From positions 46,402 to 110,401 of the forward strand of contig CALWLY010000005.1 in the NCBI GenBank assembly GCA_944381635.1: a stretch of 64,000 nucleotides of DNA, given 5' to 3'. The DNA is from an uncultured Lachnospiraceae bacterium. Lineage in GTDB: Bacteria; Bacillota; Clostridia; Lachnospirales; Lachnospiraceae. Below, one piece after another: positions 34,272 through 43,210 of the stretch (position 1 is its first letter; every line of letters starts with the position of its first letter). A program made the position numbers and the translations under genes. Below the pieces are notes generated by a model, which ran no database searches, was not told the DNA's origin, and was given only the letters and a program-made list of their open reading frames with translations.

Positions 34272-36007
34272 ATAGCGACACCTCTCTTGATATAAACACC
34301 AATTCCAATCCTGTACAGACAGTTGCCCAACCAAAGGAGGATAACGAAATGTTAAGGGCAACCGACAAAATCACAGCACTTTATTGCAGATTGTCCGTAG
34401 AGGACACCAAGGATGAGAAGAAAAACGGCAAAGAGGATTTGTCAAATTCCATTCAAAATCAAAAGGCCATGTTGCTTCAATACGCACGAGATCACCGCTT
34501 CCCCCACCCGACATTTTTCATCGATGACGGTTACAGCGGTGTGACCTATGATCGTCCTGGTTTTCAGAAAATGCTTGATGAAATTGAAGCCGGTCATGTG
34601 GGTGTGGTCATTACGAAAGACCTATCAAGGCTTGGGCGAAACTCCGCATTGACGGGACTGTATATCAACTACACTTTCCCTCAAAACGATGTCCGCTACA
34701 TCGCCATCAACGACCACTTTGACAGTATCCATCCCAACAGCACCGACAGCGATATTGCCGGTATTAAAAACTGGTTCAATGAATTTTTCGCAAAGGATAC
34801 AAGCCGAAAGATTCGTGCGGTGCAAAAAGCAAAAGGTGAGCGTGGCGAAAGATTGACCGTCCATGTGCCGTATGGCTACATGAAGAACCCCGAAAACCCA
34901 AAGGAATGGGTGATCGACGAGGAAGCTGCACAGGTGGTCAAGAAGATTTTCACGCTCTGCATGAACGGTCGTGGACCGAGCCAAATTGCGGACCAGCTTG
35001 AAAAGGATAAGATACTCACGCCTACCGCATACAAAAACAAGCAAGGCGTGAAAACACCGCACACCGAGCCGGAGAACCCTTACCGCTGGCACGAAAGCAC
35101 CATTGTCAATATTCTTGAACGAAAAGAGTACATTGGCGCAACGGTCAATTTCAAGACCTACACCAATTCCATTTGGGACAAAAAGCAGCGGGAAAATCCC
35201 GAAGAAAATCGAGTGATTTTCTACAACACCCATCCTGCCATTATCGAGCAGGAAGTCTTTGACAAGGTGCAGGAGATTCGTCAGCAGCGACACAGGCGAA
35301 CGGCAACAGGCAAGAGCAGTCCGTTTTCGGGATTGGTGTTCTGTGCTGATTGCAAGCAGAAGCTCTACTATTCCACCACCAAATACTTTGAAAAGAGACA
35401 GGACTTTTTCACCTGTTCCACTCATCGAGCCAACAAGGACAAGTGCAGCGGACACTACATTCGTGCCGTAGTTCTGGAGGATTTGGTCTGGAATCACATG
35501 AAAGAGGTTATCTCGTATGTGACCCGATATGAAGCACATTTCAGGGTGGAAATGGAGCAAAAACTCCGTCTGCAAAGCGAGGAAACCATAAGGGTATATA
35601 AGAAGCGTCTGGCACAGGCAGAAAAGCGTATAGGGGAACTTGACCGCCTGTTTATCAAAATCTACGAGGACAACGCCAAGGGCAAGCTGAACGATGATCG
35701 CTTTGCCATGATGAGCAAGACCTACGAGGATGAGCAGGCGCAGCTCAAAGTTGAAATCGTAAATCTGCAAAAAGAGATTGAAGTACAGGAACGACAGATA
35801 GAAGACCTTGAACAGTTTATTCAGCGGGCACGCAGATACACCGACCTCACAGAACTTACGCCATATGCTCTCAGAGAGCTTGTAAAGGCGGTTTATGTGG
35901 AGGCACCGGACAAGTCCAGCGGTAAACGCAAACAGAGGGTACATATCGAATATGACCTTGTTGGCTATATTCCCGTGGATGAACTGATAAAAGCGGAACA
36001 GGCATGA
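34268..36007 (+). CDS. Large serine recombinase (TnpX-like)
   Basis: A 579-aa site-specific recombinase that integrates and excises the element. The resolvase domain has catalytic Ser43 in YCRLSVEDT and the VITKDLSRLGRN arginines. The recombinase domain (~190-340) includes PYGYMKNPENPKEW. A zinc ribbon uses C359, C362, C383 and C393, and a coiled coil (~430-510) precedes the C-terminal tail. All expected parts are intact. Two starts are possible: 34268, overlapping the previous gene, and 34349, with a strong AAAGGAGG. The target inferred here is a terminator palindrome. Confidence 0.95.
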   Translation: MNSDTSLDINTNSNPVQTVAQPKEDNEMLRATDKITALYCRLSVEDTKDEKKNGKEDLSNSIQNQKAMLLQYARDHRFPHPTFFIDDGYSGVTYDRPGFQKMLDEIEAGHVGVVITKDLSRLGRNSALTGLYINYTFPQNDVRYIAINDHFDSIHPNSTDSDIAGIKNWFNEFFAKDTSRKIRAVQKAKGERGERLTVHVPYGYMKNPENPKEWVIDEEAAQVVKKIFTLCMNGRGPSQIADQLEKDKILTPTAYKNKQGVKTPHTEPENPYRWHESTIVNILERKEYIGATVNFKTYTNSIWDKKQRENPEENRVIFYNTHPAIIEQEVFDKVQEIRQQRHRRTATGKSSPFSGLVFCADCKQKLYYSTTKYFEKRQDFFTCSTHRANKDKCSGHYIRAVVLEDLVWNHMKEVISYVTRYEAHFRVEMEQKLRLQSEETIRVYKKRLAQAEKRIGELDRLFIKIYEDNAKGKLNDDRFAMMSKTYEDEQAQLKVEIVNLQKEIEVQERQIEDLEQFIQRARRYTDLTELTPYALRELVKAVYVEAPDKSSGKRKQRVHIEYDLVGYIPVDELIKAEQA

Positions 36008-36026
36008 CCGAAATCATGCCTGTTCC
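35995..36026 (+). other. Perfect hairpin over the recombinase stop codon
   Basis: GGAACAGGCATGA (35995-36007) pairs perfectly with 36014-36026 around a 6-nt loop. It includes the stop codon and lacks a T-tract. It could block 3' decay or act as a DNA structure near attR, 13 bp before the recombinase-arm motif. Confidence 0.55.
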
Positions 36027-36038
36027 AAGAAATTCACA

Positions 36039-36079
36039 TATTACTGTTTTACGACCACCGAACATTGGCCGGGGGTTTT
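36039..36079. other. attR junction of the serine-recombinase element
   Basis: The arm motif TATTACTGTTTTACG (36039-36053) is followed by the crossover ATT (36064-36066) and the right half of the terminator palindrome (36065-36079, TTGGCCGGGGGTTTT). Confidence 0.75.
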
Positions 36080-36204
36080 CTGTTTCGGGCTTTTTTATGC
36101 AGCCACAAAACTTATGACCTTTTTCTATTTTCTCTGATATCACGGAATGCTTCACGCTCTGCGCTCCCACACTCCTGCATACATTCCCATTTTCCCCTGT
36201 GCTG

Positions 36205-37167
36205 TCACAGGATCATCATATAGATGGCTGCCACGGAGATTACGATTTGTATAATGGCAAAGCGAAATACGGTTTGTGTGTTGGACCATCCGAGTTTTTT
36301 GCGCACATGATCGTGCAGAGGGGTTGTGGTATTTTTCAAAATGCGGATTTTAAAGAAACGAAGCAGGGATACTTTCAAAAGCCCCAGACCGCCGTCCATC
36401 ATCAGCACAAAGGCAGCTAAAAGGTAAAAAAACGGGCTGCCTGTCATCAGCACTGCAATGCTGATAAAAATTCCCATTGCCCTGGAACCGGCGTCTCCCA
36501 TCAGAAGGCGGCTTGGCGTGGCATTGTACCACAAATAGCCCAGAATGCATACCATAAAAAGCAGAATCAGGAAAGGAAAATCTTCTTCTTCTCCTTTAAT
36601 ATTAAACACAACATACAAAGTTCCCAGTGTGATCAGCGTCAGCGTACCGGAGAGCCCGTCCACGCCGTCCGCGCAGTTTGTCACATTGATCGAACCCCAT
36701 ACCAGTATGATTGCCAGAATATAAAACACCACAGGAGGAATGGCAACGCTTATGCCAAAGGTAGCGATTTCCACCGTAGTCGTGTGAAAATGTACAAAAG
36801 TAGCCGCAACAGCCACTGCTACGACAAAATCCAGAATTCCCTTTTTAAATTCTCCCCAGGGCTTGTCCGAGGCATCATCCAGATATCCGGTAAGCATCTC
36901 AACCAGAACCAGGCCAAGATAGATAAGGATTTCCACATTCAGTCTGCCAAACAACAGTGCAGATGCCACAAAAACGCATACAAATATGATTCCTGCTCCT
37001 CTTGGTTTCCCCGCTGAAAGTTTTCCGTCATGGGCAAACTCTCTTCCTGCATCTTTCGGCAAAAAACGGCTCAGCTTTGATGTAAGCAGGCATGTAAAGC
37101 CAAATGCGCACAAAATTCCCAGAAATGCAGTTATGGGATATGTGCCGCCAAGCAAATAGTTTATCAT
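36205..37167 (-). CDS. MraY-like phospho-sugar transferase (orphan, divergent)
   Basis: A 320-aa polytopic membrane protein of the MraY/WecA family, which moves a phospho-sugar onto undecaprenyl phosphate. Motifs seen are GYLDDASDK, NVTNCADGVDGLSG and MGDAGSRAMG. The usual HHHFE of MraY is replaced by HDHVRKK, and the DDY-K motif is altered. It is not in a mur operon, so it may be a paralog with another lipid-sugar role rather than the essential MraY. GTG 37182 opens the frame, but ATG 37167 with GGAGG 8 bp before it is preferred. The likely terminator was the palindrome split at 31816/36079. Confidence 0.85.
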   Translation of the reverse strand: MINYLLGGTYPITAFLGILCAFGFTCLLTSKLSRFLPKDAGREFAHDGKLSAGKPRGAGIIFVCVFVASALLFGRLNVEILIYLGLVLVEMLTGYLDDASDKPWGEFKKGILDFVVAVAVAATFVHFHTTTVEIATFGISVAIPPVVFYILAIILVWGSINVTNCADGVDGLSGTLTLITLGTLYVVFNIKGEEEDFPFLILLFMVCILGYLWYNATPSRLLMGDAGSRAMGIFISIAVLMTGSPFFYLLAAFVLMMDGGLGLLKVSLLRFFKIRILKNTTTPLHDHVRKKLGWSNTQTVFRFAIIQIVISVAAIYMMIL

Positions 37168-37207
37168 TTCTCTTTCCTCCACTTATTTTCTTCTTTACCC
37201 ATTCTAT

Positions 37208-37220
37208 CACAAATTTTGTG
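37208..37220. promoter_or_regulatory. Operator-like palindrome upstream of the MraY-like gene
   Basis: CACAAATTTTGTG is a perfect odd palindrome in the divergent intergenic region, 40 bp before the MraY-like start. It may be a regulator site; it is short enough to be chance in AT-rich DNA. Confidence 0.25.
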
Positions 37221-37342
37221 TTTCGCTACTTTTATTTACAGATAACTGCTTTTATTTTTCAATTCAGCGCGTATTTCCAACCCCCGCCGGGCCTTACTAA
37301 TTTTTATGCGCACTCCCGACTAAATATACTCAAAATATTCCA

Positions 37343-37371
37343 TTTACAAATGCCTAAGAAAATCACATAAT
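37343..37371 (+). promoter_or_regulatory. Promoter of the CPBP protease gene
   Basis: TTTACA (37343-37348) and CATAAT (37366-37371) are 17 bp apart, giving a ~120-nt leader. The rest of the 37168-37496 gap shows nothing else clear. Confidence 0.5.
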
Positions 37372-37496
37372 TAGGGTATATCTTTTCCTTATCACAGGTT
37401 TCGGAACCTATTTGGCGACATATCGTTGAAAACAGATAGAATTCCTGCGGCTGTGCTAAGGCAGAAGAAATAACATTACTTCAGGGGGATTTCATT

Positions 37497-38516
37497 ATGA
37501 AACCAAAGTCATCGTTTACAGTTAACCGAAAGGAAGTGGGCATCTTCTTTCTCATCGCCTATCTGCTTCCTTACCTTCTGGGCATTTTCATGGGCTACAG
37601 CTTTTACCAGGGAAATGACGTATCGATTTTCCCAAATGCACAGATGTACTATCCGGCAGCCGGTGTCATACTGGCTTTTCTGATAACCAGAAAATCGGAT
37701 GCCATGCCAAAACGATTTTATATCGGCTTTCTTATCACTGCTGCCATCATGGCTATTGGCTGTGTTTTAAGCTGCTTCCTTTTCCAACAGTCCATGTTCT
37801 GGGCTCTGTTTTCCAACTATGTTGTCATCCTATCCAGTATCATTCTGTGGATTTTACTTTTGACCGAAAAGAAGGAAAAACGCTTTGCTTTCGGGCTTAC
37901 CTTTTCCGGTCACGGAAAGAAAAAGCCCTTCCTGTATGTGGGAATCTTTCTGCTTTTATATTTTGCCAGAATCCTGATTTCGTCCTTCTTTGACGGCTCC
38001 TATACACAGCTTGCGGAACTGTTTTCCACACCCTATCCCTGGGTCATGCTCGTTTCTCTTCCCATTAACTTCTTCCTTGTTTTCACTGCGTTTTTTGGCG
38101 AAGAATACGGATGGCGCTACTATCTGCAGCCCCTTCTTCAGAATCGCTTCGGCAAACGGGCCGGAGTCCTTCTTCTTGGCGTAATCTGGGGCTTATGGCA
38201 TCTGCCTATCAATATTTTCTATTACAGCCCTGACACCTGGCTTCAGAGTATCGTAGCTCAGCAGATCACCTGTATTTCTCTGGGGGTTTTCTTTGCTTAT
38301 GCCTACATGAAAACAGAAAATATCTGGGTTCCTGTGATTCTTCACTTTTTAAACAACAACCTGGTGGTAGTTTTTACCGGAACCGCTTCTTCCATCAGCA
38401 ATCAGGTAATTCGCTGGACAGATATTCTGATTCTTCTTGTTATCAACGCTATCTGCTTCCTGCCGTTTTTACTTTCCAAAGTTTTCCGGGAAGATGAGAA
38501 AAACAGCATCGGATAA
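37497..38516 (+). CDS. CPBP family intramembrane glutamic protease
   Basis: A 339-aa protein with about eight membrane segments and the three Abi/CPBP motifs: EEYGWRYYLQ (EExxxR), GVIWGLWHLP (FxxxH-like) and HFLNNN (HxxxN). Members include prenyl-protein proteases, immunity proteins for bacteriocins, and many of unknown target. ATG 37497 follows CAGGGGGATTTCATT. It is monocistronic, with a large inverted repeat after its stop. No bacteriocin-like small ORF was seen nearby, so a general envelope role is as likely as immunity. Confidence 0.9.
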   Translation: MKPKSSFTVNRKEVGIFFLIAYLLPYLLGIFMGYSFYQGNDVSIFPNAQMYYPAAGVILAFLITRKSDAMPKRFYIGFLITAAIMAIGCVLSCFLFQQSMFWALFSNYVVILSSIILWILLLTEKKEKRFAFGLTFSGHGKKKPFLYVGIFLLLYFARILISSFFDGSYTQLAELFSTPYPWVMLVSLPINFFLVFTAFFGEEYGWRYYLQPLLQNRFGKRAGVLLLGVIWGLWHLPINIFYYSPDTWLQSIVAQQITCISLGVFFAYAYMKTENIWVPVILHFLNNNLVVVFTGTASSISNQVIRWTDILILLVINAICFLPFLLSKVFREDEKNSIG

Positions 38517-38524
38517 TGCATGCA

Positions 38525-38640
38525 AAAAATGCTGCAAAATCTGATTTCCTCTATCCTCATACCTGATTTGGTCCCACGCGGCGAGCGCTCACAAAACAGG
38601 GTATGAAAGACAGTTGACTTGAGATTTTTGCAGCATTTTT
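38525..38640. terminator. Nested bidirectional terminator between CPBP and glnS
   Basis: Outer arms AAAAATGCTGCAAAATCT (38525-38542) and its near-perfect complement (38622-38640, one extra base) enclose inner arms TCATACCTG (38557-38565) and CAGGGTATGA (38597-38606). T-rich runs lie on both outer sides, so it can end both convergent genes. At 116 bp it is much larger than a normal terminator. Confidence 0.7.
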
Positions 38641-38676
38641 CTCATTTTATTTTTCTATTTGTCTTATAGCTTCTCT

Positions 38677-40371
38677 TTATTTAGGCAGCTTAAAGGAGCT
38701 CTTTAAGGAAACAATACGGTTAAATACCGGTGCTCCCTCTTTGGAATCTTTGTAATCCACACAGAAAAATCCCTGTCTTACAAACTGGAAGCTTTCGAAA
38801 GGTTTTGCATCCTTCAGAGAAGGCTCCAGATAACATTCCTTTACTGTGAGAGAATTGGGATTCAGATTCAGACTGCCGTCTTCGTTGTAAACACCTTTTT
38901 CCTCGTCGATAATGTTCTCGTACAGTCTTACTTCTGCCTTTACAGCTTCCTGCGCGCAAACCCAGTGGATAGTTCCTTTTACTTTGCGTGCATTGAAACC
39001 GCTGCCGGATTTTGTCTCCGGATCGTAGGTTGCATGGACTACCGTCACATTTCCGTTTTCATCTTTTTCAAAGCCCGTGCAGGTTACAAAGTAAGCATTC
39101 ATCAGGCGCACTTCATTTCCCGGGAAAAGACGGAAATATTTTTTGGGGGGTTGTTCCATGAAATCTTCTCTTTCGATGTACAGTTCCCTTCCAAACGGAA
39201 TTTTTCTCTCTCCAAGAGCCTCATTTTCCAGGTTATTGGGCGCATCCAGCCACTCAATCTCTCCTTCCGGATAATTGTCAATAACCAGCTTGATAGGGTC
39301 TAATACCGCCATCACACGAGGTTTTTTCAATTTTAAATCTTCGCGGATACAATACTCCAGCATCGCATAGTCTACAGAAGAGTTGCTCTTGGATACACCG
39401 CACAGCTCCACAAACATTTTGATGGATTCCGGTGTGAATCCTCTTCTTCTGAGCGCCGCGATGGATACCAGACGGGGATCATCCCAGCCGTCTACAATTC
39501 CATCTTCCACCAGCTTTTTGATATAACGCTTTCCTGTCACCACATTGGTCAGGTACATCTTTGCAAACTCAATCTGTTTGGGGGGATGAGGATATTCCAG
39601 CTCTCTTACCACCCAGTCATACAGCGGTCTGTGGTCTTCAAACTCCAGTGTACAGATAGAGTGTGTGATTCCTTCGATGGCATCTTCAATGGGATGTGCA
39701 AAATCGTACATAGGGTAAATGCACCATGCATCTCCTGTATTATGGTGAGTCATATGTGCCACACGATAAAGAACCGGATCTCGCATATTCATGTTCGGGG
39801 ATGTCATGTCAATTTTGGCACGCAGAACTTTCTCTCCATCCTCATATTTTCCTTCTTTCATCTCTTCAAACAGCTTCAGGTTTTCCTCCACGCTGCGGTT
39901 TCTGGAAGGATCTTCTTTTCCGGGTTCGGTCAGAGTTCCTCTGTACTCTCTGATTTCATCGGCTGACAGATCCGATACATAAGCTTTTCCTTTTTTAATA
40001 AGCTTTACTGCTGCCTCGTACATATCTCCAAAATAGTTGGACGCAAAGAAGAGTCTGTCCTCCCAGTCTGCTCCCAGCCACTGGATATCCTTTTTGATAG
40101 ATTCCACAAACTCCACCTTTTCCTTGGTAGGGTTGGTATCATCAAAACGCATATTGAACTTGCCATGGTATTTCTGTGCCAGTCCATAGTTTAACAGGAT
40201 ACTTTTTGCATGTCCGATATGAAGATAACCGTTGGGTTCCGGCGGAAATCTTGTATGCACTGTATCATAAACACCTTCCGCAAGGTCTTTTTCAATAATC
40301 TGTTCGATAAAATTTTTGGAAACGGTTTCTTTTTCCACAGTTTCATTCTTTTCCAGATTTTCTTTACACAT
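38677..40371 (-). CDS. glnS: Glutaminyl-tRNA synthetase
   Basis: A 564-aa class I synthetase that charges tRNA-Gln directly. It carries [16 protein letters not shown], the nucleotide-binding FDDTNP, the KMSKS-equivalent region around [11 protein letters not shown], and a C-terminal two-barrel anticodon domain ([14 protein letters not shown] to LKSSFKLPK). The frame runs open to 40530, but the ATG at 40371 behind AAGGAGAG is clearly the start; the upstream 53 codons read through leader DNA. Many Clostridia instead use GatCAB on mischarged tRNA-Gln, so this gene is informative about the host. Confidence 0.96.
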   Translation of the reverse strand: MCKENLEKNETVEKETVSKNFIEQIIEKDLAEGVYDTVHTRFPPEPNGYLHIGHAKSILLNYGLAQKYHGKFNMRFDDTNPTKEKVEFVESIKKDIQWLGADWEDRLFFASNYFGDMYEAAVKLIKKGKAYVSDLSADEIREYRGTLTEPGKEDPSRNRSVEENLKLFEEMKEGKYEDGEKVLRAKIDMTSPNMNMRDPVLYRVAHMTHHNTGDAWCIYPMYDFAHPIEDAIEGITHSICTLEFEDHRPLYDWVVRELEYPHPPKQIEFAKMYLTNVVTGKRYIKKLVEDGIVDGWDDPRLVSIAALRRRGFTPESIKMFVELCGVSKSNSSVDYAMLEYCIREDLKLKKPRVMAVLDPIKLVIDNYPEGEIEWLDAPNNLENEALGERKIPFGRELYIEREDFMEQPPKKYFRLFPGNEVRLMNAYFVTCTGFEKDENGNVTVVHATYDPETKSGSGFNARKVKGTIHWVCAQEAVKAEVRLYENIIDEEKGVYNEDGSLNLNPNSLTVKECYLEPSLKDAKPFESFQFVRQGFFCVDYKDSKEGAPVFNRIVSLKSSFKLPK

Positions 40372-40803
40372 GGTATTTCTCTCCTTACAGATTCTCTTTC
40401 CTTCTCGCTGAAACAATCTGCGAGCCGCCGTGCCGCTCATACCATGGACGGCACCGGCATCCAGATACCAATGCAGCGACAGAATTCGCGTCCATCGGTA
40501 TTCAGATACTATTTCACTGTTTTTTATCATATCATAACTATAAGGTAAAATACAATGAAAAAATCCCCGTACTTCTCATAAAATACGGCATTACTTTTCT
40601 AATACTTTACTGGAAAAAAGTATCATTTCATGATATACTTTGTTACGATGACAGATGCGCTGCTTCGACATATTCTGACTCTTAAAAATACGACCTTTTG
40701 TGTCGGGCGCTTTCACCATCGGTGTCCGGAGGAATGAACTTTCTGTTGTGCTCCATCTTCATTAACATACTATATTATTTTTCTTTTCAGGAGGGGATTT
40801 TTT

Positions 40804-41487
40804 ATGAATCGAGCACTCTTAAAAATGGATGCCAAGGCTGCCATGCAAGCTGCCAATCCGCATCCGGCACTTACCACCCTTGTTATGGCTGTTGTTATAC
40901 TGGCCGTTACCATGGTATCGCAGCTGATCAACAGCATTTTTGCGGTCATAGCCGAAGTCAGCGGAGAGATTTCTCTTGCTGTGCTGATTATTGTTCTTTC
41001 TCTGATTCTTTATCTGGTAGTTACTTTCGTAACTTCAGCGCTTACTCTGGGCTGGAACAGCTATGCTCTCAAAGTTTTCTCACACAGGGATACCGGCATC
41101 TCTGAACTGTTTGCTTTTTTCCGTTTCGGATTAAAAGCCTTGGGTCTTACGATTGCAATAGCCTTTTTCACAACCCTTTGGACTTTTCTTTGCATTATTC
41201 CCGGTATTATCGCCGGACTGCGCTATTCACAGGCCTTTTTCATCCTTGCGGAAAACCCTGAGAAAGGCGTTATGCAGTGTATCCGTGAAAGCAAGATCAT
41301 GATGAGCGGTCACCTGGGAGAATATTTTGTCCTGGAGCTTTCCTTTATCCTGTGGCTTTTACTGGTAACCGTAACCTGCGGTATTGCTGCGCTTTACGTA
41401 TCTCCTTATATGCAGATTACTATGGCAGGCTACTATTACAGCCTGAAACTGCCGGACGACGTTTCTTTCACCAAAGACACCATCTGA
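40804..41487 (+). CDS. DUF975 family membrane protein
   Basis: A 227-aa polytopic membrane protein with the DUF975 pattern: NSYALKVFSHRDTGISELF, then CIIPGIIAGLRYSQAFFIL, SKIMMSGHLGEYFVLELSFI and YVSPYMQITMAGYY. It has about five to six hydrophobic segments and its function is unknown. ATG 40804 follows CAGGAGGGGATTTTTT. The 430-bp gap between the divergent glnS and this gene is AT-rich near the middle; I found no confident promoter or riboswitch there. Confidence 0.88.
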   Translation: MNRALLKMDAKAAMQAANPHPALTTLVMAVVILAVTMVSQLINSIFAVIAEVSGEISLAVLIIVLSLILYLVVTFVTSALTLGWNSYALKVFSHRDTGISELFAFFRFGLKALGLTIAIAFFTTLWTFLCIIPGIIAGLRYSQAFFILAENPEKGVMQCIRESKIMMSGHLGEYFVLELSFILWLLLVTVTCGIAALYVSPYMQITMAGYYYSLKLPDDVSFTKDTI

Positions 41488-41580
41488 TTTATTTCTGATC
41501 TTGTTCTAAAGATCCGTCAAACAAAACAGTTTATTCAGCAGGCAGTAACTTGTTTATTCGGCAGAAACTGCCAGACAAAT

Positions 41581-41650
41581 AAAAACAGCTCCCTTCGGGA
41601 AGGCGTCGTTTTAACAACGCTTTTTCCGAAATGGAGCTGTTTCATTTTTT
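41581..41650. terminator. Bidirectional terminator between DUF975 gene and GGDEF gene
   Basis: AAACAGCTCC (41583-41592) pairs with GGAGCTGTTT (41633-41642); the enclosed segment pairs further (TTCGGGAA, GCGTCGTT/AACAACGC). It is flanked by A-rich and T-rich runs suitable for both directions. Confidence 0.75.
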
Positions 41651-41686
41651 AAAAAAACAGCATTTTCAAATAAATTCAATTACTCT

Positions 41687-42916
41687 CTATATTTCGCTCT
41701 TCATAACACATTTACCGCCTTCGCCGTAAATCATGACGCCGCCTTTTCCGTTTTCTTTCACATGATACAGCGCTTTGTCCGCCTTTTCCAGCAATTCTTT
41801 ATAATTTTCGTTTTCTTCCCTGGATGCGATTCCCACACTGTAATTTACTTCGATCACTTTATCTTCCATCTGCAGATATCTGGATTGAATGCTTAAAATA
41901 TAACGACATTTTTCCAGCACGATATCGATACCCTGATCTACAAACAGAATCAGAAATTCATCCCCGCCGAACCTACAGATATAGTCTTCCTTTCCCAAAA
42001 CAGCAGTGAGCTTATGCCCCGTGCTGCGGATTACCTCATCGCCGATATGATGTCCATACGTATCGTTGATTTTCTTGAATTCATCCACATCAAGGATCAT
42101 AAGATGCACAGGCTTATCACGATGTGCTTTCACAAAATAATTATAATAATATTCGAACATAGGCCGTGTAGGGAAATGAGTCAGTCCATCTGTTTTATTC
42201 AGAAGATCCTCGCTTACCTGCATATAGCTGATGATCTCATCATTCTGATTTTTGATGGGAATCATGCGGTTTTTGTCATGCCCCACAAAAATTCCATTTT
42301 CCTGATATCTTGTCTCGTACTCTACGATGTCTCCGCCGGATGCCTGTTTCAAAATATCGTCCAGCTGCCGTCCCAATATGTTGTCTCCAATCAACTGCTG
42401 AAGAGAAGATGCTTCCTTATCGTAATAGATACATTCTTCCACACATTTATTTTTATAGACAATAGCTTCATTTTTATCACATATAACGATTTTGTTGGGC
42501 ATGTTATTGAGGTAAAACTCCAGTCTTTCCCTCTCGTATTCAATGCTCTTCATCTCTGTGATATCCATAATCGTCACATACCAGCAATCATTCTCATATT
42601 CATATTTGGCGGTATCATGCACCCAGAAAATTTCTCCCTTTTTATTGCGCATTCGGTAATCAATATCCAGATCCTTTCCCTGCGCAATGTGTTCACTTAT
42701 AGAAGCTAAAATATGCGATACATCATCCACCACCAAGTCCGCAAAACGGTTGCTGAAAAGAATCGCAAATTCGTCCTTTTCATATCCTATCATCTGATAA
42801 AAAAAGTCGTTTGCATAAAGGATTGTAGAATACTCGTCGTTCTTACAATAGAGCACGCCTGCATGAATACGATTTAAAATATTGACAACCCGATTATCCA
42901 AAGAAACTTTTCCCAT
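41687..42916 (-). CDS. PAS-PAS-GGDEF diguanylate cyclase
   Basis: A 409-aa cytoplasmic signalling protein that should make cyclic di-GMP. PAS1 (~15-125) has YANDFFYQMIGYEKDEF and ends in the PAC-like VTIMDITEMKSIEYERER. PAS2 (~135-245) contains VYKNKCVEECIYYDKE. The GGDEF domain (~250-400) has LDVDEFKKINDTYGHHIGDE and an intact RFGGDEFLI. The product-inhibition I-site (RxxD, five residues upstream) is not seen: the position reads GKED, so feedback inhibition may be lost. No membrane segment. The ligand of the PAS domains is unknown. Confidence 0.92.
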   Translation of the reverse strand: MGKVSLDNRVVNILNRIHAGVLYCKNDEYSTILYANDFFYQMIGYEKDEFAILFSNRFADLVVDDVSHILASISEHIAQGKDLDIDYRMRNKKGEIFWVHDTAKYEYENDCWYVTIMDITEMKSIEYERERLEFYLNNMPNKIVICDKNEAIVYKNKCVEECIYYDKEASSLQQLIGDNILGRQLDDILKQASGGDIVEYETRYQENGIFVGHDKNRMIPIKNQNDEIISYMQVSEDLLNKTDGLTHFPTRPMFEYYYNYFVKAHRDKPVHLMILDVDEFKKINDTYGHHIGDEVIRSTGHKLTAVLGKEDYICRFGGDEFLILFVDQGIDIVLEKCRYILSIQSRYLQMEDKVIEVNYSVGIASREENENYKELLEKADKALYHVKENGKGGVMIYGEGGKCVMKSEI

Positions 42917-43119
42917 AATTATCTCCTATTACTGCTTTATAAAACCATTACAAAATATATCATTATTTTCATTTTTTCATATTTGTGTTACATAAAGTAT
43001 AACATACTACCCTGTTTTTGCAAATTTTTTTTCTGCTTCTTTCCATCTTCCTGGTTTTATCTTGAGAATATTATGTCCAAAAAGAGAATCTGTTACTGTC
43101 TCCTTTCAAATAATAATAG

Positions 43120-43163
43120 CCCGGAAATGGATGTAACCATCTGGTTATTCCCATTTCCGAGCC
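43120..43163 (-). terminator. Hairpin downstream of AICAR formyltransferase
   Basis: GGAAATGG (43123-43130) pairs with CCATTTCC (43151-43158) and encloses TAACCA/TGGTTA. It lies 50 bp after the AICAR formyltransferase stop. The T-tract is weak, so it may be a terminator or a 3'-end stabiliser. Confidence 0.45.
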
Positions 43164-43210
43164 ATTTATTTCCTGCATAAGACTATCTCTGGCGGTTTAT
43201 TTCCACTCTT

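Larger units (their letters stand above)
31833..36066 (+). mobile_element. 4.2-kb mobilizable element with large serine recombinase, integrated in the nifJ terminator
   Basis: The element carries a DUF6061-like protein, a membrane protein, MobC, a small acidic protein and a TnpX-type recombinase. It is bounded by ATT direct repeats and by inverted ends (ATTACTGTYTTACGA-type). Joining the flanks across the shared ATT restores a perfect 30-bp palindrome, AAAACCCCCGGCCAA plus its complement, so the empty site was the nifJ terminator. It has MobC but no relaxase, so it would need one in trans. Extent is accurate to within about 2 bp. Confidence 0.82.

Noticed and set aside
34625..35944. 439-codon minus-strand frame opposite the recombinase
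   Set aside because: It is a shadow of the recombinase; the recombinase motifs on the plus strand are complete and the antisense product matches nothing.
37497..38516. Bacteriocin immunity gene
   Set aside because: CPBP proteins can be immunity proteins, but no bacteriocin precursor or processing transporter is present nearby.
40372..40530. N-terminal 53-residue extension of GlnS
   Set aside because: It is unlike any GlnRS start and is upstream of a strong ribosome site; it is leader DNA read in frame.
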